Assembly (NCBI GenBank): GCA_025465475.1
Contig: JAODMR010000136.1
Coordinates: 1-64,000, forward strand
Direction: 5' to 3'
Length of the DNA stretch: 64,000 nt
From: Micrococcaceae bacterium
GTDB taxonomy: Bacteria > Actinomycetota > Actinomycetes > Actinomycetales > Micrococcaceae
The position numbers and the translations under genes are program-made. Positions 1 through 8,739 of the stretch are shown one piece after another. Within the stretch, counting starts at the first letter, position 1, and each line of letters begins with the position of its first letter. The notes under the pieces were generated by a model. The model searched no databases. It saw only the letters and a program-made list of their open reading frames with translations, and had not been told where the DNA came from.

Positions 1-1305
1 GCCGACGCCATTGACGTTACGGAACTCCCCGCCGTACACCACGTACTGCGCGTTGCCGGTCACCGTCCACGGGCCCTGGCTTTGTCCGGTGAAGGTGCCG
101 GTATCCATGTCCGGAAACCAGTCCAGCAGGGAGGGTGATGGCGTGCCGGCCCAATTGGTGTAGCCGTACGGTTCCTTGGTGATCAGGCCTACGGCCTGCT
201 TGCCGAAGGCAACCGCACGATGCCAGGAACGCGGAGTCGTTTCGGGGAAGCCTCCGATGTTGCCGCAGTAGTGCGGATGACCCGCCGCGTACAGTGCCGA
301 GGCACCGGCGTAGAGGCTGTAGGTGTCACCATGGCAGTCCTCGATCCATCGCACGTTGCCATCCGTCCAGTTGGCGGAAAAGGCTCCTTCCAAGTTCCCT
401 CCGGAGCCGAAGACGTATCCGGCGCCGTAAACGGCGTTCGCGTCCGCGCTCAGGGTCATGATGGATGAGTTGGGGCCCGCGTTGCGGACTTTGGCGTTTG
501 CACCGAAAGGAACCGAGGCACCGGTGGCCACGCTGACGGCGCCCAGCCCATAACCAGGGTTGCCGGAACCGTTCAACGTGGTGAAACTTCCCCCTACCAC
601 CATTTTGGCTCCATCGGGGGAAATCTGCAGCGCGTTCACCTGCCCGTCCCCTGCCTTGGGCGCCCACGGCAGGAGCGCACCGGTGTCCGCGGCGAAGGCG
701 GCAAGCCTGCTCCGGCCGATGGATCCCACGGTGGTGAAGGTGCCGCCCAGGTAGACGTTGTTGTCCTTGACGGCGATCGCGCGCACGGCGGAGGAGGGCT
801 TGGGCAGCCATGAGGTCACCAGCGCGCCGGTCACAGGGTCCAGTGCCGCGACCCGCCAGACACTGGCTCCGTTCACAGAGGTGAAAAGGCCACCCACGTA
901 AAGTCGTCGCCCATCGGGAGACGCTTTGACGGTGTAGGCCTCAGCGTTGAGGACCGGGGCGAAGGTGGTAAGAAGGGCCCCGGTGCTCAGGTTGTACGCC
1001 AGGACGTTCTTTCGCGGCACTGTCGAGGTGCCAGCGGGCGCACCCGCCGGCCGGGCCGTCGAGAAACGCCCCACGGCATACACGACGTTGCCAAGGATGG
1101 CCTGCTGCCAGACCACCCCATCGACCTGAACCGTCGGCAAGGCGTCTGCAGACACCGTGGCTGGCACGGTGGAATCCGGCGGCGCCGTATCTGCTACGGC
1201 AGCAGCGGGCATAGCCAGAATCGACAGTCCCAAGCACAGGGCGACGGCGGTCAACACTGCTGTCAGCCTGGGGAACTTTATCGGGACGCCTGGAACGACA
1301 TTCAT
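1..1305 (-). CDS. Secreted beta-propeller-like repeat protein, 3' end beyond window
   Basis: The minus-strand frame is open from the ATG at 1305 to the window edge, giving 435 residues without a stop. The N-terminus has a lysine/arginine segment, a hydrophobic stretch (residues about 14-33, rich in A, L, V) and an AAAVA-DT cleavage-like site, so it is probably exported. The rest carries repeated blade-like units of the type VYVGGxFTxVxG (for example LYVGGLFTSVNG and VYLGGTFTTVG), as in the delta-60/DUF5122-type propellers of actinobacterial surface proteins. No catalytic motif is visible in the part seen. The ribosome binding site is weak. The C-terminal part, which in such proteins often holds PKD or LamG domains, is outside the window. 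The propeller reading is inference from the repeats. Confidence 0.7.
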   Translation of the reverse strand, partial: MNVVPGVPIKFPRLTAVLTAVALCLGLSILAMPAAAVADTAPPDSTVPATVSADALPTVQVDGVVWQQAILGNVVYAVGRFSTARPAGAPAGTSTVPRKNVLAYNLSTGALLTTFAPVLNAEAYTVKASPDGRRLYVGGLFTSVNGASVWRVAALDPVTGALVTSWLPKPSSAVRAIAVKDNNVYLGGTFTTVGSIGRSRLAAFAADTGALLPWAPKAGDGQVNALQISPDGAKMVVGGSFTTLNGSGNPGYGLGAVSVATGASVPFGANAKVRNAGPNSSIMTLSADANAVYGAGYVFGSGGNLEGAFSANWTDGNVRWIEDCHGDTYSLYAGASALYAAGHPHYCGNIGGFPETTPRSWHRAVAFGKQAVGLITKEPYGYTNWAGTPSPSLLDWFPDMDTGTFTGQSQGPWTVTGNAQYVVYGGEFRNVNGVG

Positions 1306-1540
1306 AGCCACACTCGATCCTGCAGGGCAGATACCACGGCGTTGGCCTCTGCGCCAAGGGTTGTGTTGCGCTGACGAGCAGCACGGGTCGTTTACGAGCC
1401 TAGGAACAACCACATTCCCCCGCACGGGTAGCGGCTACGGGTTTTGCGGCAGACCTCGGTCCGACTCCCGATTTTCTGGCCCTCCAGGCGCTCCTTACGT
1501 CCGTCCCGCGTGCCCGCACCGCGACCACAATCGCTTGCCG

Positions 1541-1559
1541 TATACCCCTAGGGGGTATA
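1541..1559. promoter_or_regulatory. CsoR operator upstream of csoR-copZ-copA
   Basis: TATACCCC and GGGGTATA form perfect 8-base inverted arms around the 3-base centre TAG. This is the G/C-tract palindrome type bound by CsoR repressors, and it lies 32 bases before the csoR start, so autoregulation released by Cu(I) is expected. Confidence 0.85.
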
Positions 1560-1591
1560 GGCTCAATTGGAGAAACGATCAGGAGCACCTC

Positions 1592-1909
1592 ATGACTGAA
1601 ACCAGCACCGCCATCGAGCACGGCTACACGAGTGACAAGGACGCCTACCTGCGCCGCATGAAGCGCATCGAGGGACAGGTCAGGGGAATCGCGCGGATGA
1701 TCGAGGAAGACAAATACTGCATCGACATCCTCACGCAGGTTGCCGCCGTGAACAAAGCCCTGCACGCGGTGAGCCTGGGCTTGGTGGAGGAACACATTGC
1801 CCACTGCGTTGTGGGCGCTGCGTCCGAGTCCGCCGCTTCGGGCAACCCCGACGTCGTCAAGGACAAAGTCAAGGAAGCCACGGACGCCATCGGGCGCCTT
1901 ATCCGGTAA
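1592..1909 (+). CDS. csoR: Copper-sensing transcriptional repressor CsoR
   Basis: A 105-residue all-helical repressor of the CsoR/RcnR family (DUF156) that leaves DNA when it binds Cu(I). The family copper ligands are visible with the right spacing: Cys43, His68 and Cys72, which match the C-x24-H-x3-C pattern of mycobacterial CsoR. The basic segment RRMKRIEGQVRGI (residues 21-33) is the typical DNA-contact helix. The frame is open further upstream, but the ATG at 1592 follows AGGAGCACC and lies after the operator, so it is chosen. It heads an operon with copZ (22 bp downstream) and copA (18 bp after copZ). Confidence 0.93.
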   Translation: MTETSTAIEHGYTSDKDAYLRRMKRIEGQVRGIARMIEEDKYCIDILTQVAAVNKALHAVSLGLVEEHIAHCVVGAASESAASGNPDVVKDKVKEATDAIGRLIR

Positions 1910-1931
1910 AGCCGAACCCCAAGGAGAACCA

Positions 1932-2153
1932 ATGAACACCACCGTCAGCATCACCGGCATGACCTGCGGTCACTGCGTCGCCTCTGTCACCGAGGAACTG
2001 GAAGCTCTTGACGGCGTCCAAAGCGTCGCCATCGACCTCACGAAGGGCGGCACCTCCACGGCGACCATCACCTCAGCCGCCGGCATCGATCCGGACCGAA
2101 TTCGCGAAGCAGTCGCGGAAGCGGGCTACACCATGGCCGACGTGGACGCGTAA
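1932..2153 (+). CDS. copZ: Copper chaperone CopZ (heavy-metal-associated domain)
   Basis: A 73-residue single HMA domain. The Cu(I)-binding motif GMTCGHC is at residues 9-15 and the rest has the beta-alpha-beta-beta-alpha-beta pattern of metallochaperones. It would carry Cu(I) in the cytoplasm and hand it to the N-terminal HMA domain of CopA, encoded 18 bp downstream. The start ATG follows AAGGAGAACC. Size and context fit CopZ closely. Confidence 0.92.
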   Translation: MNTTVSITGMTCGHCVASVTEELEALDGVQSVAIDLTKGGTSTATITSAAGIDPDRIREAVAEAGYTMADVDA

Positions 2154-2171
2154 GCGCCGAAAGGAAGCACC

Positions 2172-4475
2172 TTGAGCACCAACACCGTTTCCAGTACTAC
2201 TCCGATGCGGATCATCGACCTCGACATCGAGGGCATGACCTGTGCCTCCTGCGTGGCCCGGGTGGAACGGAAACTGGGCAAGCTTGAAGGGGTTCAGGCC
2301 CTGGTGAATCTCCCCCTCGAGACGGCGAAAATCACCGCACCGACCGCCATAACGGACGAACAAGTCATCGAGACCGTGAACGCGGCCGGCTATCGTGCGC
2401 GGCTGAGGGAGGCAAGCACGGCCGGATCCACTCCTACGACAGCCGGCGCAGCGCGCGATGATGCAGCAGGCATCGGGGCGGTCCCGCCAGGAGCTGACAG
2501 CGAACGACGCGAATCAGTTGGATCGGCTGCCGCCCGAGGTCTTCTTCCCCGGCTCATCCTCGCGGCGGTGCTGACGCTGCCCGTTTTCGTTCTCTCCATG
2601 GTGCCGGCGGCCGAATTTCCCAACTGGGGCTGGGTGTCCTTTGCGCTAACCCTGCCAGTGGTTACGTGGTCAGCGTGGGGATTCCACCGGGCGGCAGCGG
2701 TAAACGCCAGGCACCTGGCCTCCACGATGGACACGCTGGTTTCCCTGGGAGTAACTGCCGCCTTCCTGTTTTCCTCGTGGCAGCTTGTCAGCAATCCCCT
2801 GCTGACGGCGGAGCCACGTTCGGGCATGGTCGTCGACGAGTTGTACTTTGAGGTGGCGGCCGTGGTCGTGACCTTCCTGCTGCTCGGCCGCTACCTTGAG
2901 GCGCGGGCCAAGTACCAGGCCGGGGATGCGTTGAAGAGCCTGCTGAGCCTCGGGGCGAAAGACGCGGCGGTGCTGCGGAACGGGATGGAAATCCGGGTCC
3001 CCATTCAGGCCCTGGTCGCGGGCGATGTCTTCGTCGTCCGGCCAGGAGAAAAAATTGCGACTGACGGCGTCGTCGTCGAAGGCACCAGCGCTGTGGACGC
3101 CTCGCTGATCACCGGCGAGTCCGTGGCTGTCGACGTTGCCCCGAATGACACCGTCATCGGGGCAACGATCAATGCCTCCGGCCGGCTCCTGGTTCGGGCG
3201 ACCCGGACAGGCGCCGACACCACGCTGGCCCAAATGGGGCGGCTGGTCAGCGAGGCCCAGAGTGGCAAGGCGCCCATAGCCCGGCTCGCCGACCGGATCA
3301 GCGCCGTTTTCGTACCGGTGGTCCTGGCCATCGCCGTCGTCACCTTCGTCGCCTGGATCATCGCCACCGGCGACCCGCAATCGGCATTGACGGCGGCGGT
3401 TGCCGTCCTGGTCATTGCTTGCCCGTGCGCCCTGGGACTGGCCACGCCGGTGGGACTTCTCACCGGAACCGGTCGCGGCGCCCAGCTTGGCATCCTGATT
3501 CGCGGCCCTCAGGTGCTGGAAGACACCCGGAAGGTCGACACCATGGTGCTGGACAAAACGGGCACGGTCACCACCGGCAAATTATCAGTCAGCCGCGTTC
3601 TGCCCCTCGGGCAGTTGGATGAGCAGACGCTGTTGTCCCTGGCCGGAGCCGTTGAAGCAGCCAGCGAGCATCCCATCGCCCGCGCCATCGCCGCCAAGGC
3701 CGCCGAAAGCGCGCCGTTGCTCCCCGTCAGCATGTTCTCAAGTGCACCAGGTGGTGGCGTCAAGGGAACCGTCGCCGACAGGAGCATACTTGCCGGCCGG
3801 ACCGGCTGGATGAAGGAAAACGGTGTCCACCTGTCGCCGACGCATCTGGAAGCGCTCAAGACCGCTCAGAACAGCGGAGCGACGGCCGTCTGGGTCGCGG
3901 TGGATGGGGAAGCTGCAGGAATTCTTTCATTGACTGACACCCTCCGCGATGGGTCGGCGGCGGCGATCGGTCGCTTCCGCGCCATGGGGTTGCGCCCGAT
4001 CCTGCTCACCGGCGATAACGAAGCAGTGGCCCGTGAGGTGGCTCGGCAGGTGGGCATTGCCCAGGATGACGTCATCGCCGACGTCCTGCCGGCAGGAAAA
4101 CTGCAAACCATCGTCAAACTGCAGGCTGGCGGGGCGACGGTGGCCATGGCCGGTGACGGGGTCAATGACGCGGCCGCCCTGGCTCAGGCAGACCTCGGCA
4201 TCGCCATGGGGTCTGGCACCGACGTCGCCATCCAGGCCGCTGACTTGACCGTCATGGGCAACAGCCTGGGACAGGCGGTGCAGGCAATAGACCTGTCCCG
4301 GCGGACGTTGGCCATCATCAAGTCGAATTTGTTCTGGGCCTTTTTCTACAACGCCGTGGGGATACCCATCGCCGCGCTGGGCCTGCTGAACCCCATGATC
4401 GCCGGCGGAGCGATGGCAGCAAGTTCGGTCCTGGTGGTTGCAAATTCCCTCCGGCTTCGGCGCTTTGGCGCGTAA
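2172..4475 (+). CDS. copA: Copper-exporting P1B-type ATPase CopA
   Basis: A 767-residue copper efflux pump. An N-terminal HMA domain carries GMTCASC (about residues 19-25), followed by a variable linker and the transmembrane helices. Later come the TGES actuator motif (ITGESVAVDV), the intramembrane CPC metal site (IACPCALGLATP), the phosphorylation motif DKTGT, the HP motif (SEHPIARAI) and the hinge GDGVNDAAAL. All key residues of P1B-1 ATPases are present. The start is TTG with AAGGAAG seven bases before it. It is the last gene of the CsoR-controlled operon and pumps Cu(I) out across the membrane. Confidence 0.95.
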   Translation: MSTNTVSSTTPMRIIDLDIEGMTCASCVARVERKLGKLEGVQALVNLPLETAKITAPTAITDEQVIETVNAAGYRARLREASTAGSTPTTAGAARDDAAGIGAVPPGADSERRESVGSAAARGLLPRLILAAVLTLPVFVLSMVPAAEFPNWGWVSFALTLPVVTWSAWGFHRAAAVNARHLASTMDTLVSLGVTAAFLFSSWQLVSNPLLTAEPRSGMVVDELYFEVAAVVVTFLLLGRYLEARAKYQAGDALKSLLSLGAKDAAVLRNGMEIRVPIQALVAGDVFVVRPGEKIATDGVVVEGTSAVDASLITGESVAVDVAPNDTVIGATINASGRLLVRATRTGADTTLAQMGRLVSEAQSGKAPIARLADRISAVFVPVVLAIAVVTFVAWIIATGDPQSALTAAVAVLVIACPCALGLATPVGLLTGTGRGAQLGILIRGPQVLEDTRKVDTMVLDKTGTVTTGKLSVSRVLPLGQLDEQTLLSLAGAVEAASEHPIARAIAAKAAESAPLLPVSMFSSAPGGGVKGTVADRSILAGRTGWMKENGVHLSPTHLEALKTAQNSGATAVWVAVDGEAAGILSLTDTLRDGSAAAIGRFRAMGLRPILLTGDNEAVAREVARQVGIAQDDVIADVLPAGKLQTIVKLQAGGATVAMAGDGVNDAAALAQADLGIAMGSGTDVAIQAADLTVMGNSLGQAVQAIDLSRRTLAIIKSNLFWAFFYNAVGIPIAALGLLNPMIAGGAMAASSVLVVANSLRLRRFGA

Positions 4476-4484
4476 GGACAGCCG

Positions 4485-4688
4485 CTAAGAGTCGCGCCCA
4501 CCCGACTGGGCGGGACGGACGCTTCCCTCGGCCTGGGTGGCGTGCGGGACAGTGCCGTTCTCGGGGTGTTCGTCGTTGTTTGGGACAGCGTCCGGTTCCA
4601 TTGGATCGGGCGATGACGCCTTGGAGGGTGTGTGCCCATTGTGGCGTTGCGGGCCGACGTGGTCAGGCCAGATGTCTTGGTTGATCAT
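4485..4688 (-). CDS. Small hydrophilic protein, unknown
   Basis: A 67-residue protein rich in Pro, Asp, Glu, Asn and His with no hydrophobic core, so probably disordered. The ATG at 4688 is preceded by AAAGG at good spacing, which is the main support for it being real. It is convergent with copA (stop codons 9 bp apart) and lies downstream of the GNAT gene on the same strand. It resembles in composition, not clearly in sequence, the other small acidic proteins in this window. No function can be given; it could be a spurious frame. Confidence 0.45.
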   Translation of the reverse strand: MINQDIWPDHVGPQRHNGHTPSKASSPDPMEPDAVPNNDEHPENGTVPHATQAEGSVRPAQSGGRDS

Positions 4689-4795
4689 GTTTACCTTTCG
4701 CAGACACCTGATGATTCGGAGTCGTCGGCTCAGCGTATGGGTGGACGCCGACAGTTGTTCGCTCGAACCATGCGGGGACCCGGTAGCGGAAGGCC

Positions 4796-5278
4796 CTACC
4801 GGACCATGTGCAGGATGGGCAGGTCTTCCCATTCCTCCAGCAGCTTTCGCTCGCCGTCCAAGGTGAAGCCGTTTCTTCGATAGAACGCGTGCGCCCGCGG
4901 GTTGTCCTCTGCAACCCAAAGCACCGCGCCACCGTTCCCGATGGCCGCCTGCAGCAACTGCTGGCCCAGGCCGGATCCGTGATGTGCCTTCAGGAGGTAC
5001 AGCCCCCACAGCTCCTGCTTATCCGGCCATTCCGTTGATGGCGGCTTGGTCCCCGCGAAACCAACGATGACGCCGCCAGCCTCAGCGACGAACTGGCGGG
5101 CAGCGCCGGGCCCGTTCAACGCCCGCTCCCACATGGCCTGTCGGTCTTCGACGTTCTGGCCGGCAAGAAAAGCGGGAGAGAGAATGTGCTGGTACGTCTC
5201 GCGCCAGCAGTCAAGGTGGACCCGGGCAAGGGCAGCCTCATCACCGACGACGGCGTTGCGGACCAAGGTGGGCTCCAT
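4796..5278 (-). CDS. GNAT-family N-acetyltransferase
   Basis: A 160-residue acetyl-CoA-dependent acyltransferase. The central QELWGLYLLKAHHGSGLGQQ region gives the beta4/beta5 strands and a pyrophosphate-binding loop of the type H-x-G-x-G-x-G, followed by NPRAHAFYRRNGF, the usual C-terminal GNAT helix and strand. The frame extends upstream to 5392, but homology begins at MEPTLVRNAV, so the ATG at 5278 is chosen. The substrate is unknown. It is divergent from the NAD-binding gene at 5420. Confidence 0.85.
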   Translation of the reverse strand: MEPTLVRNAVVGDEAALARVHLDCWRETYQHILSPAFLAGQNVEDRQAMWERALNGPGAARQFVAEAGGVIVGFAGTKPPSTEWPDKQELWGLYLLKAHHGSGLGQQLLQAAIGNGGAVLWVAEDNPRAHAFYRRNGFTLDGERKLLEEWEDLPILHMVR

Positions 5279-5419
5279 GAGCCCGAGCCTACTCCCGGCA
5301 CACATTGCTTGTTCCTCGCCGATGATCGCATTCCCCGTTCGAGAACGCATTGCTGCCAGCGCCCGGCGTGCGATAGATTCGCTCGACGCCACGAGGCCCC
5401 ATCACCAGGAGAAAACTGA

Positions 5420-6178
5420 ATGAAGAAGGTTGCCGTAGCCGGCGGTACCGGTACCGTGGGACGGCTGGTAGTGCAGGCCCTCCAACGGCAAGGCGTTGAT
5501 ACCCTTGTCCTTTCCCGCGCCACCGGCGTCGACCTGACCAGTGGTACCGGGCTGGACCAGGCGCTCCGGGGCGTGGACGCCGTCGTCGATGTGACCAATG
5601 TGCAGACCACCGCCACCCGGAAGTCCATCAGCTTTTTCGAGGCGACCACGAGCGCCCTGCTGCGAGCCGAACGGGCGGCAGGAGTGCAACACCATGTAGC
5701 GTTATCCATCCTCGGCATTGATCCCCTGGACAGCGGGTACTACGCGGGCAAACGCGCCCAGGAGCGGCGAATCAGCCAGTCGGACGTGCCGTGGACCATC
5801 CTGCGCGTCACCCAGTTCCACGAATTCGCCGGCCAGATTTTGCGGCAGACCGCCCTGGGGCCGATTGCCGCAGTTCCGGTCCTGCCGTCCCAGCCAATCG
5901 CGGCGGTGGAGGTGGCCGAGGCGCTTGCCCGAATCGCCGTCGGGCCTTCCCTGTGCCGGCATCGCGACCTGGCCGGCCCGCAACAGGAGCAGTTGGTGGA
6001 CATGGTGCGCCGTTACGCTTCAGCGACAGGTTCCCGGCGCCGGGCGGTCCCACTATTCCTGCCAGGACGGAACTGGAAGGCCATTCGCAGGGGTGCCTTG
6101 TTGCCGGGTCCTGAGGCTGAGCGCGGCGTACAGACTTTCCAAACGTGGCTGGAGGCGCTGCCCGGCACGCGACAATGA
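5420..6178 (+). CDS. NAD(P)-binding NmrA-like atypical short-chain reductase
   Basis: A 252-residue Rossmann protein with the N-terminal nucleotide motif VAGGTGTVGRLVV (residues 6-18), as in atypical SDRs of the NmrA/complex-I-subunit type. YYAGKRAQE (about residues 108-116) aligns with the YxxxK region, and the downstream PWTILRVTQF is typical of this group. It would be a redox-sensing or reductase protein acting in the cytoplasm; the substrate is unknown. The start has CAGGAGAAAACTGA before it. It appears to be monocistronic. Confidence 0.85.
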   Translation: MKKVAVAGGTGTVGRLVVQALQRQGVDTLVLSRATGVDLTSGTGLDQALRGVDAVVDVTNVQTTATRKSISFFEATTSALLRAERAAGVQHHVALSILGIDPLDSGYYAGKRAQERRISQSDVPWTILRVTQFHEFAGQILRQTALGPIAAVPVLPSQPIAAVEVAEALARIAVGPSLCRHRDLAGPQQEQLVDMVRRYASATGSRRRAVPLFLPGRNWKAIRRGALLPGPEAERGVQTFQTWLEALPGTRQ

Positions 6179-6269
6179 CCCAGCCCTTATGCCTCTCCCC
6201 CACTCATTGCTAGCCTGAGATCCGGAACGCTTGCACGGCTCAATCCGCACGGCACGAGGGAGAACCACC

Positions 6270-6638
6270 ATGAGCAATGACCCCAGTTCCAACGCAGGCA
6301 CTGTCCGCGACGGGATCAGCGGCACCAGCCAGCCCCTGCCGCGGGACGCCGGACAGGACGAGGACCTGGACACGGCCACGGACGCCCCGGAAACCGGTTC
6401 CGATGGAGCCGGAGGCGGGCAGGACAGCCCGGATGGCGGAAACGTCGACGCCGAAGAGGGGCAGGCCAACAGTGCCGGCGGTGTGCTCTACGCGGAGGGT
6501 GATAAGCCAGCTGCGCACCGGGAAGGCGGCGAAGGCACTGTGGAGGGGTACAACAAGGCAGCCGGACCCGCCGAAGAACTGGACGAAGCTTCCGACGACG
6601 AGCGGGACCTGACCACGGACATCTCGCCCTCTGATTGA
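6270..6638 (+). CDS. Acidic, probably disordered protein
   Basis: A 122-residue protein dominated by Gly, Asp, Glu, Ala and Ser, with no hydrophobic segment, Cys or recognisable domain. The ATG at 6270 has GAGGGAGA upstream and is preferred over the in-frame ATG at 6231, which has no site. Such acidic proteins are common in Arthrobacter-type genomes and often stress-linked, but nothing here shows a function. It converges on the PHP gene. Confidence 0.65.
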   Translation: MSNDPSSNAGTVRDGISGTSQPLPRDAGQDEDLDTATDAPETGSDGAGGGQDSPDGGNVDAEEGQANSAGGVLYAEGDKPAAHREGGEGTVEGYNKAAGPAEELDEASDDERDLTTDISPSD

Positions 6639-6656
6639 GCTATCGGAAGTCGCCGC

Positions 6657-6696
6657 CGACCACCGCCTGGCGGCCGCGACTACCGCTTGGCGGCCG
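6657..6696. repeat. 20-bp tandem duplication across the PHP stop codon
   Basis: Two adjacent 20-base units (6657-6676 and 6677-6696) are identical at all but two positions. The second unit holds the TAG stop codon of the minus-strand PHP gene; in the first unit the same triplet reads as a sense codon. Confidence 0.7.
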
Positions 6697-7726
6697 TCCA
6701 ATCCAGGAGACGGTCAACAGGCCAGGTATTGATGATCCGCTCGGCCGGGACCTTGTTGGCCGTAGCCCGGGATGCGCCATACTGCAGGAAATCCAGCTGC
6801 CCTGGCGCGTGCGCGTCGGTGTCAATGCTGAACAGGCAGCCGACGTCCAGGGCCAGCTGGATCAGGTCGTCCGGCGGGTCCTGCCGCTCCGGCCTGGAGT
6901 TGATTTCCACGGCAACATTGTGCTCGGCGCAGGCTTGGAAAACCTTGGCCGCGTCAAACTCCGACTGCGGGCGGGTTCCCCGGGAACCCTGGACCAGCCG
7001 CCCCGTGCAGTGTCCCAAAACGTTGGTGTATGGATTGCGGATGGCGCCGAGCATCCGCGTGGTCATGGTCCTGCTGTCCGACCTGAGCTTCGAGTGGACA
7101 CTGGCCACGATAACGTCCAGCCGGTCGAGCATTTCGTCGCTCTGGTCCAGGGTGCCGTCCTCCAGGATGTCCACTTCAATGCCGGTCAGCACGCGCAGGC
7201 CGGGGTCGTCGTCGTCCAGTTGCGCGATGATCGCCAGCTGCTGCTCCAGCCGCTCGGCGCTCAGGCCGTTGGCGACCTTCAAATTCGGTGAATGGTCGGT
7301 GATGACCTGGTACTCCCTGCCCAGCAGCCGGGCCGCCCGCACCATGACCTCGATCGGTGACCCGCCGTCGGACCAGTTCGTGTGGCTGTGCAGGTCCCCG
7401 CGCAAGGCAGCCTGCAGGTCCTCCCCGCCGCTGGCCAGGGGCGCGGCGCCCCGCTGGCGCAGGGCTTCCAAATATTCCGGAACTCCGCCCTCAAGAGCCT
7501 GGGTGATGACCTCGAAGGTTCGCCCGCCAATGCCCTTGGTCCGCTTGAGCCTGCCATCGCCCGCCCTGGCCGCCAAATCATCCGAATCCAGGTTCCGAAT
7601 GGCCGATGCGGCGTTGCGGAAGGCCTGCACCTTGAACGACGGGGCGAGTTCGCGCTCCAGCCAGAAGGCAATTTCATCAAGGGCTTCAACGGCATTCATG
7701 GACCCATCTTCCCCCACGGGCGACAC
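6680..7726 (-). CDS. PHP-domain phosphoesterase with N-terminal helix-hairpin-helix region
   Basis: A 348-residue protein. The first third has helix-hairpin-helix-like signals (KRTKGIGGRTFEVITQAL), like the DNA-binding part of PolX polymerases. The PHP domain follows, with metal-binding motifs GDLHSHTNWSDG, ITDHSPN, GIEVDILEDG, ASVHSKL, LGHCTGR and DTDAHAPGQ. The polymerase core of PolX is absent, so it resembles a PolX C-terminal exonuclease module on its own. The GTG/ATG-type start at 7726 has AGGAAGG just before; an in-frame ATG at 7699 is the alternative. Likely a metal-dependent nuclease or phosphatase. Confidence 0.85.
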   Translation of the reverse strand: MSPVGEDGSMNAVEALDEIAFWLERELAPSFKVQAFRNAASAIRNLDSDDLAARAGDGRLKRTKGIGGRTFEVITQALEGGVPEYLEALRQRGAAPLASGGEDLQAALRGDLHSHTNWSDGGSPIEVMVRAARLLGREYQVITDHSPNLKVANGLSAERLEQQLAIIAQLDDDDPGLRVLTGIEVDILEDGTLDQSDEMLDRLDVIVASVHSKLRSDSRTMTTRMLGAIRNPYTNVLGHCTGRLVQGSRGTRPQSEFDAAKVFQACAEHNVAVEINSRPERQDPPDDLIQLALDVGCLFSIDTDAHAPGQLDFLQYGASRATANKVPAERIINTWPVDRLLDWTAAKR

Positions 7727-7741
7727 ATCGCCTTCCTGCGG

Positions 7742-8146
7742 CTACGGAGCCTGCAGGATACGGACCATGTTCCCCGAAGGATCACGAAAGGCACAGTCGC
7801 GGGGACCCCACGGCTGGGCAATCGGTTCCTGCAGGACTTCGGCCCCGGAGCCAAGCACCTTGCCGAAGAGTCCGTCCAGGTCGTTCGTGCCAAAGACGAT
7901 GTTTGGAAGAACTCCCTTGGTCAGCAACTGCTGGAGGGCGTCGCCATCGGCCTGTGACCTGCCGGCGTGCGGTTCGGAAAGCACGATCTCCAGGTCAGGC
8001 TGGGCAGCACCCGCCAGGGTGACCCAGCGCTGGCTGCCGGAACCGACGTCGCTGCGCACGTTCAGGCCGAGGGCGTCCCGATAGAAGGCCAGGGACTCGT
8101 CGATGTTGTTGACGGTGATGTGGCAGTACCTCAATGAGATGTTCAT
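7742..8146 (-). CDS. Glyoxalase/bleomycin-resistance (VOC) superfamily protein
   Basis: A 134-residue protein with two beta-alpha-beta-beta-beta modules. RYCHITVNNIDESLAFYRD at the start and GPRDCAFRDPSGNMVRILQ at the end are the classic VOC signatures; the His and the acidic residues could bind a metal. Substrate unknown. It starts 9 bp after the stop of the AraC-type regulator on the same strand, so the two are probably co-transcribed, a pairing often seen in actinobacteria. Confidence 0.88.
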   Translation of the reverse strand: MNISLRYCHITVNNIDESLAFYRDALGLNVRSDVGSGSQRWVTLAGAAQPDLEIVLSEPHAGRSQADGDALQQLLTKGVLPNIVFGTNDLDGLFGKVLGSGAEVLQEPIAQPWGPRDCAFRDPSGNMVRILQAP

Positions 8147-8155
8147 GCGCCCACG

Positions 8156-8659
8156 CTAGCGTCCGGCGGTTGCGCCCGCTTCTTCATTCCTGCTCGAAAC
8201 GGCTTCGGTTGGTGCGGCGGCCGCCGGATTTCCATTGCGGCCCGATCTGCCGGTGGCCGGTCCCGTGCGGACCGGGCGGGTGAGCAGTTGGGCCATGCAA
8301 GCGGGCATGGCGGTGACGGCATCATGGACTTGGGAGCGGTAGGCGCTGGGCGTCTGCCCAACCAGCAGTGTGAATCGGGAACTGAAGGATCCCAGGGACG
8401 TACAACCAACGGCCATACAGGCGTCGGTGACGCTCATTCCCGCACGCAACAGCGCCATGGACCGTTCAACGCGCCGGGTCATCAGGTAGCCGTACGGGGT
8501 TTCGCCGTAGGCTGCCCGGAACTGCCGCGAGAAGTGCGACGGCGACATCAGCGCCTGGCGGGCCATGGCCGGCACGTCCAAGGGTTGGGCGTATTCCCTG
8601 TCGATCCAGTCACGCGCCCGGCGCAGGCACGCCAGGGTGGTTTGCTCCTCAGCGGTCAC
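8156..8659 (-). CDS. AraC-family transcriptional regulator
   Basis: A 167-residue regulator consisting almost wholly of the two helix-turn-helix motifs of the AraC domain (residues about 8-108), including MARQALMSPSHFSRQFRAAY and ACMAVGCTSLGSFSSRFTLL. There is no N-terminal sensing domain; the C-terminal 55 residues are Ala/Gly/Pro-rich with no known fold. It probably regulates the VOC gene directly downstream. Confidence 0.9.
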   Translation of the reverse strand: MTAEEQTTLACLRRARDWIDREYAQPLDVPAMARQALMSPSHFSRQFRAAYGETPYGYLMTRRVERSMALLRAGMSVTDACMAVGCTSLGSFSSRFTLLVGQTPSAYRSQVHDAVTAMPACMAQLLTRPVRTGPATGRSGRNGNPAAAAPTEAVSSRNEEAGATAGR

Positions 8660-8739
8660 GGCACTGAGGCTACCAGCACCGTGACCCCTGCGGCAGTGTC
8701 GCCGTGGATTGGCACGTATTCACGGCTGGCGCGTCATTC

